NCBI GenBank assembly: GCA_919902445.1
Contig: CAKKQZ010000042.1
Span: 6,307 to 48,893, forward strand
DNA length: 42,587 bases
From: Omnitrophica bacterium GWA2_41_15
Lineage (GTDB): Bacteria > Omnitrophota > Gorgyraeia > Gygaellales > Profunditerraquicolaceae
Direction of reading: 5' to 3'
Shown here one piece after another: positions 1-9,609 of this stretch. The position numbers and the translations under genes are program-made. Each line of letters starts with the position of its first letter. Positions within the stretch are counted from its first letter, which is position 1. The notes under the pieces are model-generated. The model was not told where the DNA came from. It did no database searches and saw only the letters and a list, made by a program, of their open reading frames with translations.

Positions 1-48
1 CATTCCCGGCGCATCCCCTCCGGTAGTTAAAACCGCGATTCGCTTCAT
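1..48 (-). CDS. pfkA: 6-phosphofructokinase, N-terminus only (runs off the window)
   Basis: Reverse complement reads [16 protein letters not shown], the characteristic PFK N-terminal GGDxPG motif; ATG at 46-48 overlaps the ahcY TGA (ATGA). Confidence 0.8.
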   Translation of the reverse strand, partial: MKRIAVLTTGGDAPGM

Positions 49-1301
49 GTGCCTATTTCCCAGCTGGCAAGATATTTCTTTTGTTCGAAAGTTAGCGTAT
101 CGATTTTAATACCTAGTGATTTTAACTTTAGGACAGCGATATTTTTATCAATATCATCAGGTACCTTGTAAACCTGCTTCTTTAATTTCCTGTGGTTTTT
201 GGCTATATATTGGGCTGAGAACGCCTGATTTGCAAAAGACATATCCATAACTGATGCGGGATGGCCTTCTGCTGCGGCAAGATTAATCAGCCTCCCATCG
301 CCTAAAAGATAAATCTTGCGGCCGTCTTTCAAAATATACTCGTCAGTAAAATCGCGTATCTGTTTTTTCTTCCTGCTTAATTTCTCTAAAGCAGGTATAT
401 CTATCTCAACATTAAAATGCCCGGAGTTTGAAACAATGGCGCCGTCTTTCATTAACGCAAAATGCTCTCCGCGGAGCACATTTATATCTCCTGTAACGGT
501 TACGAATATATCGCCGATCCTGGCAGCTTCTTTTATCGGCATTACCCTGAATCCGTCCATATTTGCCTCGAGTGCGCGTAAGGGGTCAACTTCAACCACA
601 ATAACTTTTGCGCCCATTCCATCTGCCCTCATCGCCACACCCTTGCCACACCATCCATAGCCGCACACAACAAAATTTGAGCCCGCTATCAATTTGTTAG
701 TTGCCCGGGTTATTCCGTCGAGGGTAGATTGCCCTGTTCCATAGCGGTTATCGAATAAATGTTTGGTAAGCGCGTCATTTACGGCGATTATAGGATAACG
801 CAATTTACCCTGTTTCGCCAGGGCGCGCAACCTGATTACTCCGGTGGTTGTCTCTTCTGTTCCACCGATAATATTGCTATGCTTAAAGAATGCGCGCTGA
901 TGAATGGTGCTTACAAGGTCGGCTCCGTCGTCCATAGTGATATCCGGCTCAACTGCCAAAACTGCCTTTATATGCTGATAATAAGTTTTAGTGTCTTCTC
1001 CTTTAATTGAAAACACCGGCACCTTAAGATCTTTTGCTAAAGACGCGGCAACATCATCCTGAGTTGAAAGCGGATTGGATGCGCATAGAAAAACTTCTGC
1101 GCCTCCTGACTTTAATACCTGCATTAAAACCCCTGTTTCAGTGGTAACATGCAGGCACGCCGCGATCTTTTTTCCTTTTAAAGGTTTCTCTTTTGAGAAC
1201 CTTTGAGCAATAAGCGCTAATACAGGCATATTATTTGCAGCCCATTCGATTCTTAATGCCCCCTTTTTGGCTAATCTAATATCTTTGATATCATAAGTCA
1301 T
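45..1301 (-). CDS. ahcY: Adenosylhomocysteinase
   Basis: 418 aa ORF with [56 protein letters not shown] and [12 protein letters not shown] motifs. Confidence 0.97.
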   Translation of the reverse strand: MTYDIKDIRLAKKGALRIEWAANNMPVLALIAQRFSKEKPLKGKKIAACLHVTTETGVLMQVLKSGGAEVFLCASNPLSTQDDVAASLAKDLKVPVFSIKGEDTKTYYQHIKAVLAVEPDITMDDGADLVSTIHQRAFFKHSNIIGGTEETTTGVIRLRALAKQGKLRYPIIAVNDALTKHLFDNRYGTGQSTLDGITRATNKLIAGSNFVVCGYGWCGKGVAMRADGMGAKVIVVEVDPLRALEANMDGFRVMPIKEAARIGDIFVTVTGDINVLRGEHFALMKDGAIVSNSGHFNVEIDIPALEKLSRKKKQIRDFTDEYILKDGRKIYLLGDGRLINLAAAEGHPASVMDMSFANQAFSAQYIAKNHRKLKKQVYKVPDDIDKNIAVLKLKSLGIKIDTLTFEQKKYLASWEIGT

Positions 1302-1370
1302 ATTTTACTCTCCTAAAGTCTTTTTGCTTATCTAGTTATGCAGCGCTTATCTTGTTTAGGGACAGTCTCC

Positions 1371-1489
1371 TGTTCATCGGCGGGACACCTTCCATGTCCT
1401 AAACGGGACAGTCTCGTGATGAGCCAAATCTAACAGCTTTGACCGAGGCTGTCCCGTAACTGTTTCGGAAAATGTCCCGTAACTGTTTT
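1371..1489. repeat. ~120 bp GGGACA-type palindromic repeat, copy 1 (3' side of metK)
   Basis: Near-identical to 2725-2844 (about two differences); contains ACGGGACAGTCTCG...CGAGGCTGTCCCGT and an outer GCGGGACAC.TTCC...GGAAAATGTCCCGT pairing. Confidence 0.9.
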
Positions 1490-1536
1490 GAGGTTGTCCC
1501 GTAACTGTTAACGGGGACAGTCCCTGTGTGCAGCAC

Positions 1537-2709
1537 TTATTTAGCTTGCTTCTTTAAAGCCGTCGCCTTATCCGTTTTTTCCCAAGCAAAACCTTCATCA
1601 GTCCTGCCAAAATGACCGTAGCAGGCGGTCTTTCTATAAATGGGCTTGAGCAACTCCAGTGATTCTATTATTCCTCTGGGGGTGAGTTTGAAATTTTCAC
1701 GCACAAGCCTGACCAGGTTATCATCAGATAATTCTGCCGTGCCATAGGTATCAACATAAATAGATAAAGGATCTGCGTGCCCGATAACATAAGAAAGCTG
1801 AATCATGAATCTGTCTGCAAGCCCAGCCGCCACCATATTCTTAGCAATATAGCGGCACATGTACGCTGCAGAACGGTCTACCTTGGTCGGGTCCTTCCCT
1901 GAAAAAGCACCGCCGCCGTGAGGCACAGAACCACCGTATGTATCAACGATAATCTTTCTTCCGGTCATCCCCGTGTCGGATTGGGGCCCGCCGACAAGAA
2001 ACTTTCCGGTCTGGTTTACATAATATTTTGTCTCTTTATCTATCAATTCTTTTAATACCGGTTTGGCAACAACATCAATAAACTCACTTCTTGCTTTATT
2101 GGTGATATGCTTACCTGTTTTGTCCAATATCTCATCGGTATGCTGGCAGGCAAGCACCACAGTATCCACCCGTTTGGGTTTTCCGTTTTCATACTGCACA
2201 GTGCCTTGTGATTTGCAGTCCGGGCCTAAGTATTTAAGCGTTTGGCTCCTACGCACATCAGCCATACGTTTGACTAATTTATGCGCCAAAGTAATGGGAA
2301 GCGGCATGTATTCTTTGGTCTCATTACAAGCATAACCGAACATTAAACCCTGGTCCCCCGCGCCACCCACGTTAACTCCTTGGGCGATATCCGGAGACTG
2401 ACGGTTAATGGTGTTGACGATTGCGCAGGTATGAAAATCAAAGCCGTATTTAGGATGGGTATAGCCGATACCCTCAATTATCTCCCTACCCAATTTCTGT
2501 ATATCAACATAGGCGTTGGTGGTGACCTCGCCGCCTACTATCAAAAGCCCCATGGTAACATATGTTTCGCAGGCAACCCTTGCATGCTCAGGGGTAGGAT
2601 CATCTTTTAATATTTTATCCAATACCCCATCCGATATCTGGTCGCATACCTTATCTGGATGCCCTTCACCCACTGACTCAGAAGTAAAATAGTGTTTACG
2701 CACTGCCAT
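1537..2709 (-). CDS. metK: S-adenosylmethionine synthetase
   Basis: 390 aa; [50 protein letters not shown] motifs. Confidence 0.98.
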   Translation of the reverse strand: MAVRKHYFTSESVGEGHPDKVCDQISDGVLDKILKDDPTPEHARVACETYVTMGLLIVGGEVTTNAYVDIQKLGREIIEGIGYTHPKYGFDFHTCAIVNTINRQSPDIAQGVNVGGAGDQGLMFGYACNETKEYMPLPITLAHKLVKRMADVRRSQTLKYLGPDCKSQGTVQYENGKPKRVDTVVLACQHTDEILDKTGKHITNKARSEFIDVVAKPVLKELIDKETKYYVNQTGKFLVGGPQSDTGMTGRKIIVDTYGGSVPHGGGAFSGKDPTKVDRSAAYMCRYIAKNMVAAGLADRFMIQLSYVIGHADPLSIYVDTYGTAELSDDNLVRLVRENFKLTPRGIIESLELLKPIYRKTACYGHFGRTDEGFAWEKTDKATALKKQAK

Positions 2710-2724
2710 GCAAACCTCCCTTTT

Positions 2725-2844
2725 TGTTCATCGGCGGGACACTTTCCATTGTCCTAAACGGGACAGTCTCGTGATGAGCCAAATCTAACAGCTTTGACCG
2801 AGGCTGTCCCGTAACTGTTTCGGAAAATGTCCCGTAACTGTTTT
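2725..2844. repeat. ~120 bp GGGACA-type palindromic repeat, copy 2 (5' side of metK)
   Basis: Direct repeat of 1371-1489, same orientation. Confidence 0.9.
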
Positions 2845-3604
2845 AACTAAACTTCTGCTTTGCCAGGTTATAAAATTTATAATCACCTATATCATACCAC
2901 GAACCCTCAAATACAAATCCGTAAACCACAGACCTCTTTGTTAGCCAATTTATATAGAAACCGGTAGCATCGCGCTTGTTTTCTCCTGAAGCCAGATATT
3001 CCTTAATCAGTTTTATTTTTGCTTTCGGGAAATAATAAATGCATGTTGCTGCCAATGTAGATTTTGGTTTATCCGGCTTTTCCTGAAAATCTATTATCCT
3101 GTTAAATCTATCCAGTTTGATTACGCCGTATTTTTTGGCCTGCAGCCTACTCTTGATATCGTAGGCTCCGATAAGAGGGCTATTCTTTTTCTGGGCCGCA
3201 AATGAAAGAAAACTTTTTAATTCGCTGTCGAAGAGATTGTCCCCCCCCACCACTAACAAATCATCCTTTATCCGCCTCTTATTTATAGCAAAATTCATAT
3301 CACCTATTGCTCCGAGCGAACCTTCTAGCGTCTTCGTTAAATCATCAACCAGTGTCAGGCGCTTTTTAAGCTTAAGGCGCTTAGCCCATTTTTTAAAGTA
3401 AGATATGAATTTAGAGTTTGTAACAACGATTATTTCGTCAATTAAAGGTATGGGCCTTAACTTATCTATTATATAATCTATTATGGGCCTGCCTTCAACC
3501 TCAAGGAGCGGCTTTGGGAATTTCTTTGTCAAAGGGTAAAGCCGCGTGGCATAACCTGCCGCTAATATCAATGCCTTCATTTGTCCTTCATTAGGAGAAA
3601 CCAA
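2843..3604 (-). CDS. Sugar-phosphate nucleotidyltransferase (likely start is the internal ATG, MKALILAAG)
   Basis: LILAAGYATRLYPLTKKFPKPLLEVEGRPIIDYI signature; DNLFD; EKPDKPKS. Confidence 0.9.
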   Translation of the reverse strand: MVSPNEGQMKALILAAGYATRLYPLTKKFPKPLLEVEGRPIIDYIIDKLRPIPLIDEIIVVTNSKFISYFKKWAKRLKLKKRLTLVDDLTKTLEGSLGAIGDMNFAINKRRIKDDLLVVGGDNLFDSELKSFLSFAAQKKNSPLIGAYDIKSRLQAKKYGVIKLDRFNRIIDFQEKPDKPKSTLAATCIYYFPKAKIKLIKEYLASGENKRDATGFYINWLTKRSVVYGFVFEGSWYDIGDYKFYNLAKQKFS

Positions 3605-3624
3605 ACCCCTTAAGCAGTAGATTA

Positions 3625-3642
3625 CAGAAAAATATTTTTCTG
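3625..3642. repeat. 18-nt perfect palindrome CAGAAAAATATTTTTCTG, followed by a duplicated TTTCTGGTTACTGT
   Basis: Read directly; lies in the nucleotidyltransferase / PGI-PMI intergenic gap. TTTCTGGTTACTGT occurs at about 3637-3650 and 3658-3671. Confidence 0.75.
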
Positions 3643-3670
3643 GTTACTGTACTTCGGTTTCTGGTTACTG

Positions 3671-4753
3671 TCATGCATTTTTTGCTAGCTTACTTTTAAG
3701 GTACGTTACCCTCTCCACAGGAGTGGGGTCTATGCCGTAAAGAGCTGCCAGATAATACGAGATAAAATCTCCCGTGTATACAAGAGAAAATATCCTGCTT
3801 AATAACCCATCCCCCTGAGACCAGATTTCAATTACCCTTACGCTTTCTTTTTTTAAGATATCCCGCGTTATATCCATCCTTAAAGAAACGCGCGGATGCA
3901 CCCCCTTATCACGCAGCATTACCACTACAAAATCCTTGAATAATTTCCTGGGGCTCACCCACCCGACTATCTCATTATGGTTCATCTCCGGAAATACATG
4001 GCTTGATGCAAGCGCTTTTGAATTCTCCGCAATCTGAGCGCGCATGCGTATAGAACAAAAATCAAAATGCACCGAGGGTGAATAGATAACCGTGAACTTA
4101 TTATGCAGTTTTATAGCAACCGTTTTGGCAATATTATCTTTCTGCGCTACCTTAGGGCTTAATGTACTATCCCTTAATTCTTCCAAAACCTTTATCGCCT
4201 GGTTTATATATGCGCCGTGGTCCTTAATAAACCCTAATTTACCCAATATTACAAGCGGTATGATACTTTGATAACCGAAGGCGCAGCGCGGAGGAATTCC
4301 TTGGGGGAGACCGATAAAGGTAATGTTGTCGCCCTGCGCTAATTCCTTTAATTTTCCGCCGGATGAAACCGCAATAATAGTTGCGCCTCTTATGCGTGCC
4401 TCTTTATAAGCACAAAGCGTCTCCTCGGTATTACCGGAATAGCTGGCTACAAATACAAGAGTCGAGCTATCCACAAAGGCTGGGATTTCATAGTCCCTTG
4501 AGACTACGATTGGTATTTTACTCTCAAAATATAAATATGACCTGACAAGGTCTGAGCCTATTGCCGAACCGCCAAGCCCGGTAAACACGATTTTTGAAAA
4601 ATCTTTTGCTTCGAATAATATCTTTGCGCGCTCTGCTATATTTAAAGCCGCGAGGCACTGATTAGGAAAATCTAACAATAAATCCAGCATATTAGATTTA
4701 TCTAACTTTTTTAAATTCCCCAAAGCCAAACTTTGTTTCTCGCCGCTCTTCAT
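3671..4753 (-). CDS. Bifunctional phosphoglucose/phosphomannose isomerase-like protein (SIS domain)
   Basis: FTGLGGSAIGSDL, SYSGNTEETL, ASSHVFPEMNHNEIVGW motifs typical of the PGI/PMI family; 4-nt overlap with ptsI. Confidence 0.9.
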   Translation of the reverse strand: MKSGEKQSLALGNLKKLDKSNMLDLLLDFPNQCLAALNIAERAKILFEAKDFSKIVFTGLGGSAIGSDLVRSYLYFESKIPIVVSRDYEIPAFVDSSTLVFVASYSGNTEETLCAYKEARIRGATIIAVSSGGKLKELAQGDNITFIGLPQGIPPRCAFGYQSIIPLVILGKLGFIKDHGAYINQAIKVLEELRDSTLSPKVAQKDNIAKTVAIKLHNKFTVIYSPSVHFDFCSIRMRAQIAENSKALASSHVFPEMNHNEIVGWVSPRKLFKDFVVVMLRDKGVHPRVSLRMDITRDILKKESVRVIEIWSQGDGLLSRIFSLVYTGDFISYYLAALYGIDPTPVERVTYLKSKLAKNA

Positions 4754-6480
4754 TTCAAAATCTCCCTTAATTTTTTCTGGCTGAACTCCTCGACCTCCCT
4801 GCAGGTAGAAAGCCTTAATGCCTTTGCGGCGATATCCTGCGCCTCTTTGAACGAGACTGAACGTATTATATATTTTATCTCAGGGATTACCTGCGGAGGC
4901 ATGCTGAATTCATCAAGGCCTAGCCCTAAAAGCATTAATACAAAATTCGGTTCTCCTGACATTTCTCCGCACATCCCCACCCTGATCTTTGCTTTATGGC
5001 CTGAATCGATTATATTTTTAATCAACCTTAAGATCGCGGGGTGCGCCGGTTCATAAAGATACGCTACTTTTTCATTCACGCGGTCAACTGCCAGGGAATA
5101 TTGGATTAAATCATTAGTCCCTATGCTGAAAAAATCCGCTTCCCTGGTTAAAATGTCGGCTGTCATTGCCGCAGAGGGGACTTCAATCATTGCCCCTATC
5201 TTGATATCGTCATTATAAGGCACCTTTCTTAGCTTTAACTCCTGCATGGCTTCCTTCAGTATTTTATTTGCCTGCTCTAATTCTTCGATTCCTGAAATCA
5301 TCGGATACATAAGCTTTAAATTCCCATGCACCGAAGCCCTTAATATCGCCCTTAGTTGCAGTTTAAATATATCCGGCCGCGCAAGGCAGAACCTGATAGC
5401 GCGCCACCCCAAAAACGGATGCATCTCGGCCGGAATCTGAAATTGGGATAAAAATTTATCCCCCCCTAAATCCAGGGTGCGGATAATAACAGGATGCGGC
5501 TTCATTTGTTCTGCAACATATTTATAGGCATGGTAATGCTCTTCTTCCGTAGGAAGGTCTTTCCTGTTCATATAGAAAAATTCCGTCCTGTACAGGCCTA
5601 TGCCGTGCGCGCCATGCTGTTTTACCGAGGGAACCTCTTCGGGAAACTCTATGTTTGCATTTATCTCAACTAATTTTCCGTCAAGCGTAACCGCAGGAAG
5701 GTCTTTTGCGGATAAGAATCCTTGCGTGACGCTTATTATTTTTTCTTCCTCCTTGCGGTATTCGCGCAAGGTCTCTTCGTCGGGGTCAACGATAACTATA
5801 CCCATACTACCGTCGACAATGAGTAAATCCTGCGGCTTGATCTTGGTTGTAGCTTCCTCAACACCGACCACCGCAGGTATCTCAAGGGATTTAGCCATGA
5901 TGGCCGTGTGCGAAGTTTTTCCTCCGATATCCGTGACAAAAGCGGTGACTTTCTGCTTATGCATAGCGGCTGTATCCGAGGGTGAAAGGTCATGCGCAAC
6001 AACAACCACTTTTTCTTTTAAATCAGAGAGCCCCACCCGGACCTTGCCTAAGATGTGGCGCAGGATTCTTTTGCCCACATCATTTATGTCGGCTGCCCTT
6101 TCCTTTAAATACTCATCTTCTATTCTAGAAAATACCTCTATGTATTTCTTTAAAACTTCCGAGAAAATATATGCGACGCTTAATTTCTCCTTCTTAAGCC
6201 TGGAGATAACTTCTTCAATCAGCATGCGGTCTTCTAAAACCAGAAGATGCGCGTCAAATATCTGCGCCTCCTCCTGGCCTATCTCAGCACTGATCTTTTT
6301 TTGCAGGTCTATGATTTCCCTGCGGGTCTTGATAAGAGATTCCTCAAAAAGTTGAATCTGGATAGGGATATCTTCATCGCGGATTATCTCTTTAGGGATG
6401 ACCAATTCCTCTCTGCCTATCTTATAGGCAGGCCCGATACTTATCCCTGAAGCCGCCGCTATCCCTTTTAGCTTTATCAT
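4750..6480 (-). CDS. ptsI: PTS enzyme I (phosphoenolpyruvate-protein phosphotransferase)
   Basis: TDIGGKTSHTAIMAKSLEIPAVVG (active His), GIGLYRTEFFYM, GTNDLIQY, GMCGEMSGEP. Confidence 0.97.
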   Translation of the reverse strand: MIKLKGIAAASGISIGPAYKIGREELVIPKEIIRDEDIPIQIQLFEESLIKTRREIIDLQKKISAEIGQEEAQIFDAHLLVLEDRMLIEEVISRLKKEKLSVAYIFSEVLKKYIEVFSRIEDEYLKERAADINDVGKRILRHILGKVRVGLSDLKEKVVVVAHDLSPSDTAAMHKQKVTAFVTDIGGKTSHTAIMAKSLEIPAVVGVEEATTKIKPQDLLIVDGSMGIVIVDPDEETLREYRKEEEKIISVTQGFLSAKDLPAVTLDGKLVEINANIEFPEEVPSVKQHGAHGIGLYRTEFFYMNRKDLPTEEEHYHAYKYVAEQMKPHPVIIRTLDLGGDKFLSQFQIPAEMHPFLGWRAIRFCLARPDIFKLQLRAILRASVHGNLKLMYPMISGIEELEQANKILKEAMQELKLRKVPYNDDIKIGAMIEVPSAAMTADILTREADFFSIGTNDLIQYSLAVDRVNEKVAYLYEPAHPAILRLIKNIIDSGHKAKIRVGMCGEMSGEPNFVLMLLGLGLDEFSMPPQVIPEIKYIIRSVSFKEAQDIAAKALRLSTCREVEEFSQKKLREILK

Positions 6481-6746
6481 ATCTCTTCCTCGCTGGTGAC
6501 AATTTTTTCCAGTTCTAATATCGCAAGCTGGGCATCATGGCCGTCTGCTTCAATTAAAATCGTGCTCCCTTTTTCAGCCCCAAGTATTAGTATGCCCATA
6601 ATAGATTTTCCGTTTACTTCTTCTCCCTCGCGCTTAACAGTAATACGCGAATCAAATTTATTCGCTATTTGCACAAATAAAGCTGCGGGACGCGCATGTA
6701 ACCCCTGTTTATTCTTTACGATTAGTTTTTTTCTTATGACCGCCAT
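6477..6746 (-). CDS. ptsH: HPr phosphocarrier protein
   Basis: NKQGLHARPAALF (His15 site) and GKSIMGILILG (Ser46-type site); overlaps ptsI. Confidence 0.95.
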   Translation of the reverse strand: MAVIRKKLIVKNKQGLHARPAALFVQIANKFDSRITVKREGEEVNGKSIMGILILGAEKGSTILIEADGHDAQLAILELEKIVTSEEEI

Positions 6747-6749
6747 ATC

Positions 6750-7991
6750 TTATATCTCATCCATTAGCCCCAGGATTATTCTGGCCAAATTTAGCGGGTC
6801 ATGCCTTATCACGCCCTCTTCGATAATCCCGAAATCATCTTCGATAACACGATAACCCATATTTTCTATTTTTTTTCTGTCATTGGTGACCGGATATGAG
6901 TTCTGCTCGGCGTAACGCCTGAGTGTCTCCGGAGGTATCTCCCCGGTATTAACGACGCAATAATCAATAACGCGCGGATGGCTGTGATTTACAAGCACCT
7001 TTATATGGTCTGATGCGCAAAAACCATCCGTCTCACCCGGCTGAGTCATCATATTACACACATACACTTTAATCGCTCCGGAATTAGCAATCGAGCGCGA
7101 AATATCTTTTATAAGAAGATTCGGCACGATGCTGGTATATAAAGAGCCCGGCCCTAAGACAATCATCTGCGCTTCTTCTATTGCCTTTAACGCATCGGGA
7201 GTAGCAAGCGATTCAGCAGGGCTTAGTGATACTTTTTCTATCGGCCTGTTGGTCTTTGGAATCTTATTCTCTCCGACCGTTGTAGAGCCATCCTTATGCT
7301 GCGCCACCAGGACCACGTTATTCAATGTCGAAGGTATTACCTGCCCCCTTAATGCCAGGACCTTGCTTGTCTCTTTGATTGCTTTTTCAAAATCTCCGGT
7401 TAATCTGGTCATTACCGTAATAAAAAGATTGCCGAAACTATGCCCGGAAAGCTCTGAAGCAGTATCAAAGCGGAACTGAAACAGGTCGCGCATTAAAGTT
7501 GAGGCATCTGCTAAAGCAACCAGGCAGTTACGTATATCACCTGGGGGCAAAATATCGAATTCCTGGCGAAGCCTGCCCGAAGAACCGCCGTCATCAGCAA
7601 CCGTAACAATAGCAGAAATATTAGAAGTATATTCTTTAAGGCCAGTTAATAAAACCGATAGCCCTGTTCCGCCCCCAATAGTTACAATCCTTGGGCCCCT
7701 GCTCAAATGTTTCTTCTGGTATAAAATATCTACTAATTCGCTGCTTCTTGGTGAGGGGATGAATGCCGCGATAAAAGAACGCATCATCATCCTGATTCCT
7801 AATATTAAAATAATAATTCCCGAAACAACTACTATGGTATCCAATATATTAATTGCCCAGAATTCCTGGACGCGTAGGTGCGCTGTCCCAAAAATCAGCA
7901 ATATCACGCCGAAGGCGCTTAAGCCAATCCAGCGCTTTACGCCGATTCCCGGGTATAACCACTTCAATATACTGTTAACTACTCTTTTCAT
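6750..7991 (-). CDS. yvcK: YvcK/GlmR-family UDP-GlcNAc-binding protein with N-terminal transmembrane extension
   Basis: IVTIGGGTGLSVLLTGLK, VTVADDGGSSGRLR, PPGDIRNCL, GPGSLYTSIVPNLL, MTQPGETDGF; first ~75 aa contain two hydrophobic stretches. Confidence 0.94.
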   Translation of the reverse strand: MKRVVNSILKWLYPGIGVKRWIGLSAFGVILLIFGTAHLRVQEFWAINILDTIVVVSGIIILILGIRMMMRSFIAAFIPSPRSSELVDILYQKKHLSRGPRIVTIGGGTGLSVLLTGLKEYTSNISAIVTVADDGGSSGRLRQEFDILPPGDIRNCLVALADASTLMRDLFQFRFDTASELSGHSFGNLFITVMTRLTGDFEKAIKETSKVLALRGQVIPSTLNNVVLVAQHKDGSTTVGENKIPKTNRPIEKVSLSPAESLATPDALKAIEEAQMIVLGPGSLYTSIVPNLLIKDISRSIANSGAIKVYVCNMMTQPGETDGFCASDHIKVLVNHSHPRVIDYCVVNTGEIPPETLRRYAEQNSYPVTNDRKKIENMGYRVIEDDFGIIEEGVIRHDPLNLARIILGLMDEI

Positions 7992-8019
7992 CTCGATATT
8001 TTAGTTTATTTTAAGGATT

Positions 8020-8490
8020 TCAAATCTTTTTCTCGTCTTCCTGAGAGATGATTTTGATCACGGCTTTATCATCGGTACAGCTGCGCAGGGTATCGCGGAA
8101 ATACTTGTCTTTTAAGAGGCGTGAAATACGCGCAAGCGCTTTTAAATGCGGGCCTGCAGAATCTTGAGGCGCCACAAGTAAAAAGAATATATGGGCTAAT
8201 TCTCCATCTAAAGAATCAAAATCAACGCCTTTTTTAGAAAGGCCAAAGGCGGCTAAAAGATTAGTAACGCAATCTGATTTTGCATGAGGGATAGCAATGC
8301 CCTGGCCGATAGCGGTCGAGCCCAAAGACTCCCTGTTCACCAACGCATCAATAAGTTTATTACGGCAACGCTTTTCTATTTCTCCGGAGTTTATTAAAAC
8401 ATCCACGAGCTCTTTAATAACGTCTTCCTTTTTAGTGGATTTTAAATCTGTTACGATTGCCTTTTTTGACAAAAAATCCATTACCTGCAT
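8020..8490 (-). CDS. ptsN: PTS fructose/nitrogen-type IIA domain protein
   Basis: ESLGSTAIGQGIAIPHAKSD with conserved phospho-His; ~150 aa single EIIA domain. Confidence 0.85.
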   Translation of the reverse strand: MQVMDFLSKKAIVTDLKSTKKEDVIKELVDVLINSGEIEKRCRNKLIDALVNRESLGSTAIGQGIAIPHAKSDCVTNLLAAFGLSKKGVDFDSLDGELAHIFFLLVAPQDSAGPHLKALARISRLLKDKYFRDTLRSCTDDKAVIKIISQEDEKKI

Positions 8491-8519
8491 ATGTTTCTCC
8501 TTTGTTAGATTTTTTTTAA

Positions 8520-8591
8520 GCGGGAGACGGGATTCGAACCCGCGACATTAACCTTGGCAAGGTTACGCTCTACCAACTGAGCCACTCCCGC
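8520..8591 (-). tRNA. tRNA-Gly(GCC)
   Basis: GCGGGAG...CTCCCGC acceptor; TAACC-TTGCCAA-GGTTA anticodon arm; GGTTCGAATCC T-arm. Confidence 0.95.
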
Positions 8592-8614
8592 ATAATTTCT
8601 GTCCGCGTAAATGG

Positions 8615-8696
8615 TGCGGACGGAGGGATTTGAACCCCCAAGGGTTTCCCCAATAGCTCCTAAGGCTACCGCGTCTGCCAGTTCCGCCACGTCCGC
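8615..8696 (-). tRNA. tRNA-Leu(TAG)
   Basis: GCGGACG...CGTCCGC acceptor; GTAGC-CTTAGGA-GCTAT anticodon arm; long variable arm; GGTTCAAATCC. Confidence 0.93.
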
Positions 8697-8699
8697 CTG

Positions 8700-8888
8700 C
8701 TAGCCCTCTTTTTCCCACGCCCTTTTAGAATTCTCGTTTAGTTTGAGAAATAACAAAATTTCGTGAGCCTCCCGAGCCTCTACCGCTGCGCCAATTAATT
8801 CCGCAAGCGGGATTCCCGCCTTAACACCAAAATTACATAGAGGGAGAACTCGGCTTGATTTCGAGTTCTCGCTCGGTGTTATAATTAG
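8700..8888 (-). other. Structured tRNA-flanking element (nested inverted repeats, tRNA-like fragments; weak ORF)
   Basis: Minus strand: TAACACC...GGTGTTA enclosing GAGAACTCG...CGAGTTCTC; GCGGGAATCCCGC; TGGCGCAGCGGTAGAGGC resembles a D-arm; CTCGGGAGGCTCAC duplicates the tRNA-Lys 3' end. Confidence 0.55.
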
Positions 8889-8961
8889 TGAGCCTCCCGA
8901 GACTCGAACTCGGCACACGCGGCTTAAAAAGCCGCTGCTCTACCAGATGAGCTAGAGGCCC
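8889..8961 (-). tRNA. tRNA-Lys(TTT)
   Basis: GGGCCTC...GAGGCTC acceptor; GCGGC-TTTTTAA-GCCGC anticodon arm; GAGTTCGAGTCTC T-arm. Confidence 0.94.
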
Positions 8962-8992
8962 AAATCTATTAGCTTGTAGCTCATAGTTTTTA

Positions 8993-9020
8993 GCTCATAG
9001 CAAAAGATTTTACTATGAGC
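8993..9020. repeat. Inverted repeat GCTCATAG...CTATGAGC within an AGCTCATAG-rich tract (about 8972-9036)
   Basis: Perfect 8-bp arms, 12-nt loop; several further AGCTCATRG/TATGAGCY copies alongside. Confidence 0.75.
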
Positions 9021-9033
9021 CATGAGCTAGGAG

Positions 9034-9594
9034 CTAAAATTCTAAAATTTCTTTTTCTTTACTCTTAAGCAGTTCGTCTATCTTTGCGATATATTTATCC
9101 ACCGACTTCTGCAGTTCTTCTATGCTGCGGAACTTGTCGTCTTCAGAAATAGCCTTGTCTTTTTCTAATTTTTCTATTGCTTCTTTTGCATCGCGCCTTA
9201 TAGTACGCAGCGACACCCTTCCCTCTTCAGACATTTTATGCACGACCTTAGCTAACTCCTGGCGCCTCTCTTTTGATAAAGGAGGAAGGGATAAGCGGAC
9301 CACCTTGCCGTCGTTAGACGGAGTAATGCCCAAATTGGATTTCATGATCGCCCTTTCAATCTCAGCGATAGCCGTTATATCCCATGGCTGTATCATGAGT
9401 AAATGCGCATCTGGCGCGGAAATGGAAGCAAGCTGTTTTAATAAAGTAGGCGTACCGTAATAATCTATATGTAAGCCCTCTACTAAAATCGGGCTTGCCC
9501 GTCCGGTCCTTATTTCGGAAAATTCCCTGCTCATAGACTCCAATGCCTTTTTCATTTTTTCTTCTGTTTGATGCAAGATTTCTTTGGCAGTCAT
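9034..9594 (-). CDS. frr: Ribosome recycling factor
   Basis: REFSEIRTGRASPILVEGLHIDYYGTPTLLKQLASISAPDAHLLMIQPWD. Confidence 0.98.
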   Translation of the reverse strand: MTAKEILHQTEEKMKKALESMSREFSEIRTGRASPILVEGLHIDYYGTPTLLKQLASISAPDAHLLMIQPWDITAIAEIERAIMKSNLGITPSNDGKVVRLSLPPLSKERRQELAKVVHKMSEEGRVSLRTIRRDAKEAIEKLEKDKAISEDDKFRSIEELQKSVDKYIAKIDELLKSKEKEILEF

Positions 9595-9609
9595 AGTTTT
9601 TGCCTTTCG

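Noticed and set aside
5600-6355. 251-aa plus-strand ORF opposite ptsI (and the other antisense ORFs in the track)
   Set aside because: Shadow ORFs of well-identified minus-strand genes; Ser/low-complexity-rich products without recognisable domains.
8505-8690. 61-aa ORF MAELADAVALGAIGETLGGSNPSVR...GVAQLVERNLAKVNVAGSNPVSR
   Set aside because: Classic spurious translation of tRNA-Leu and tRNA-Gly genes.
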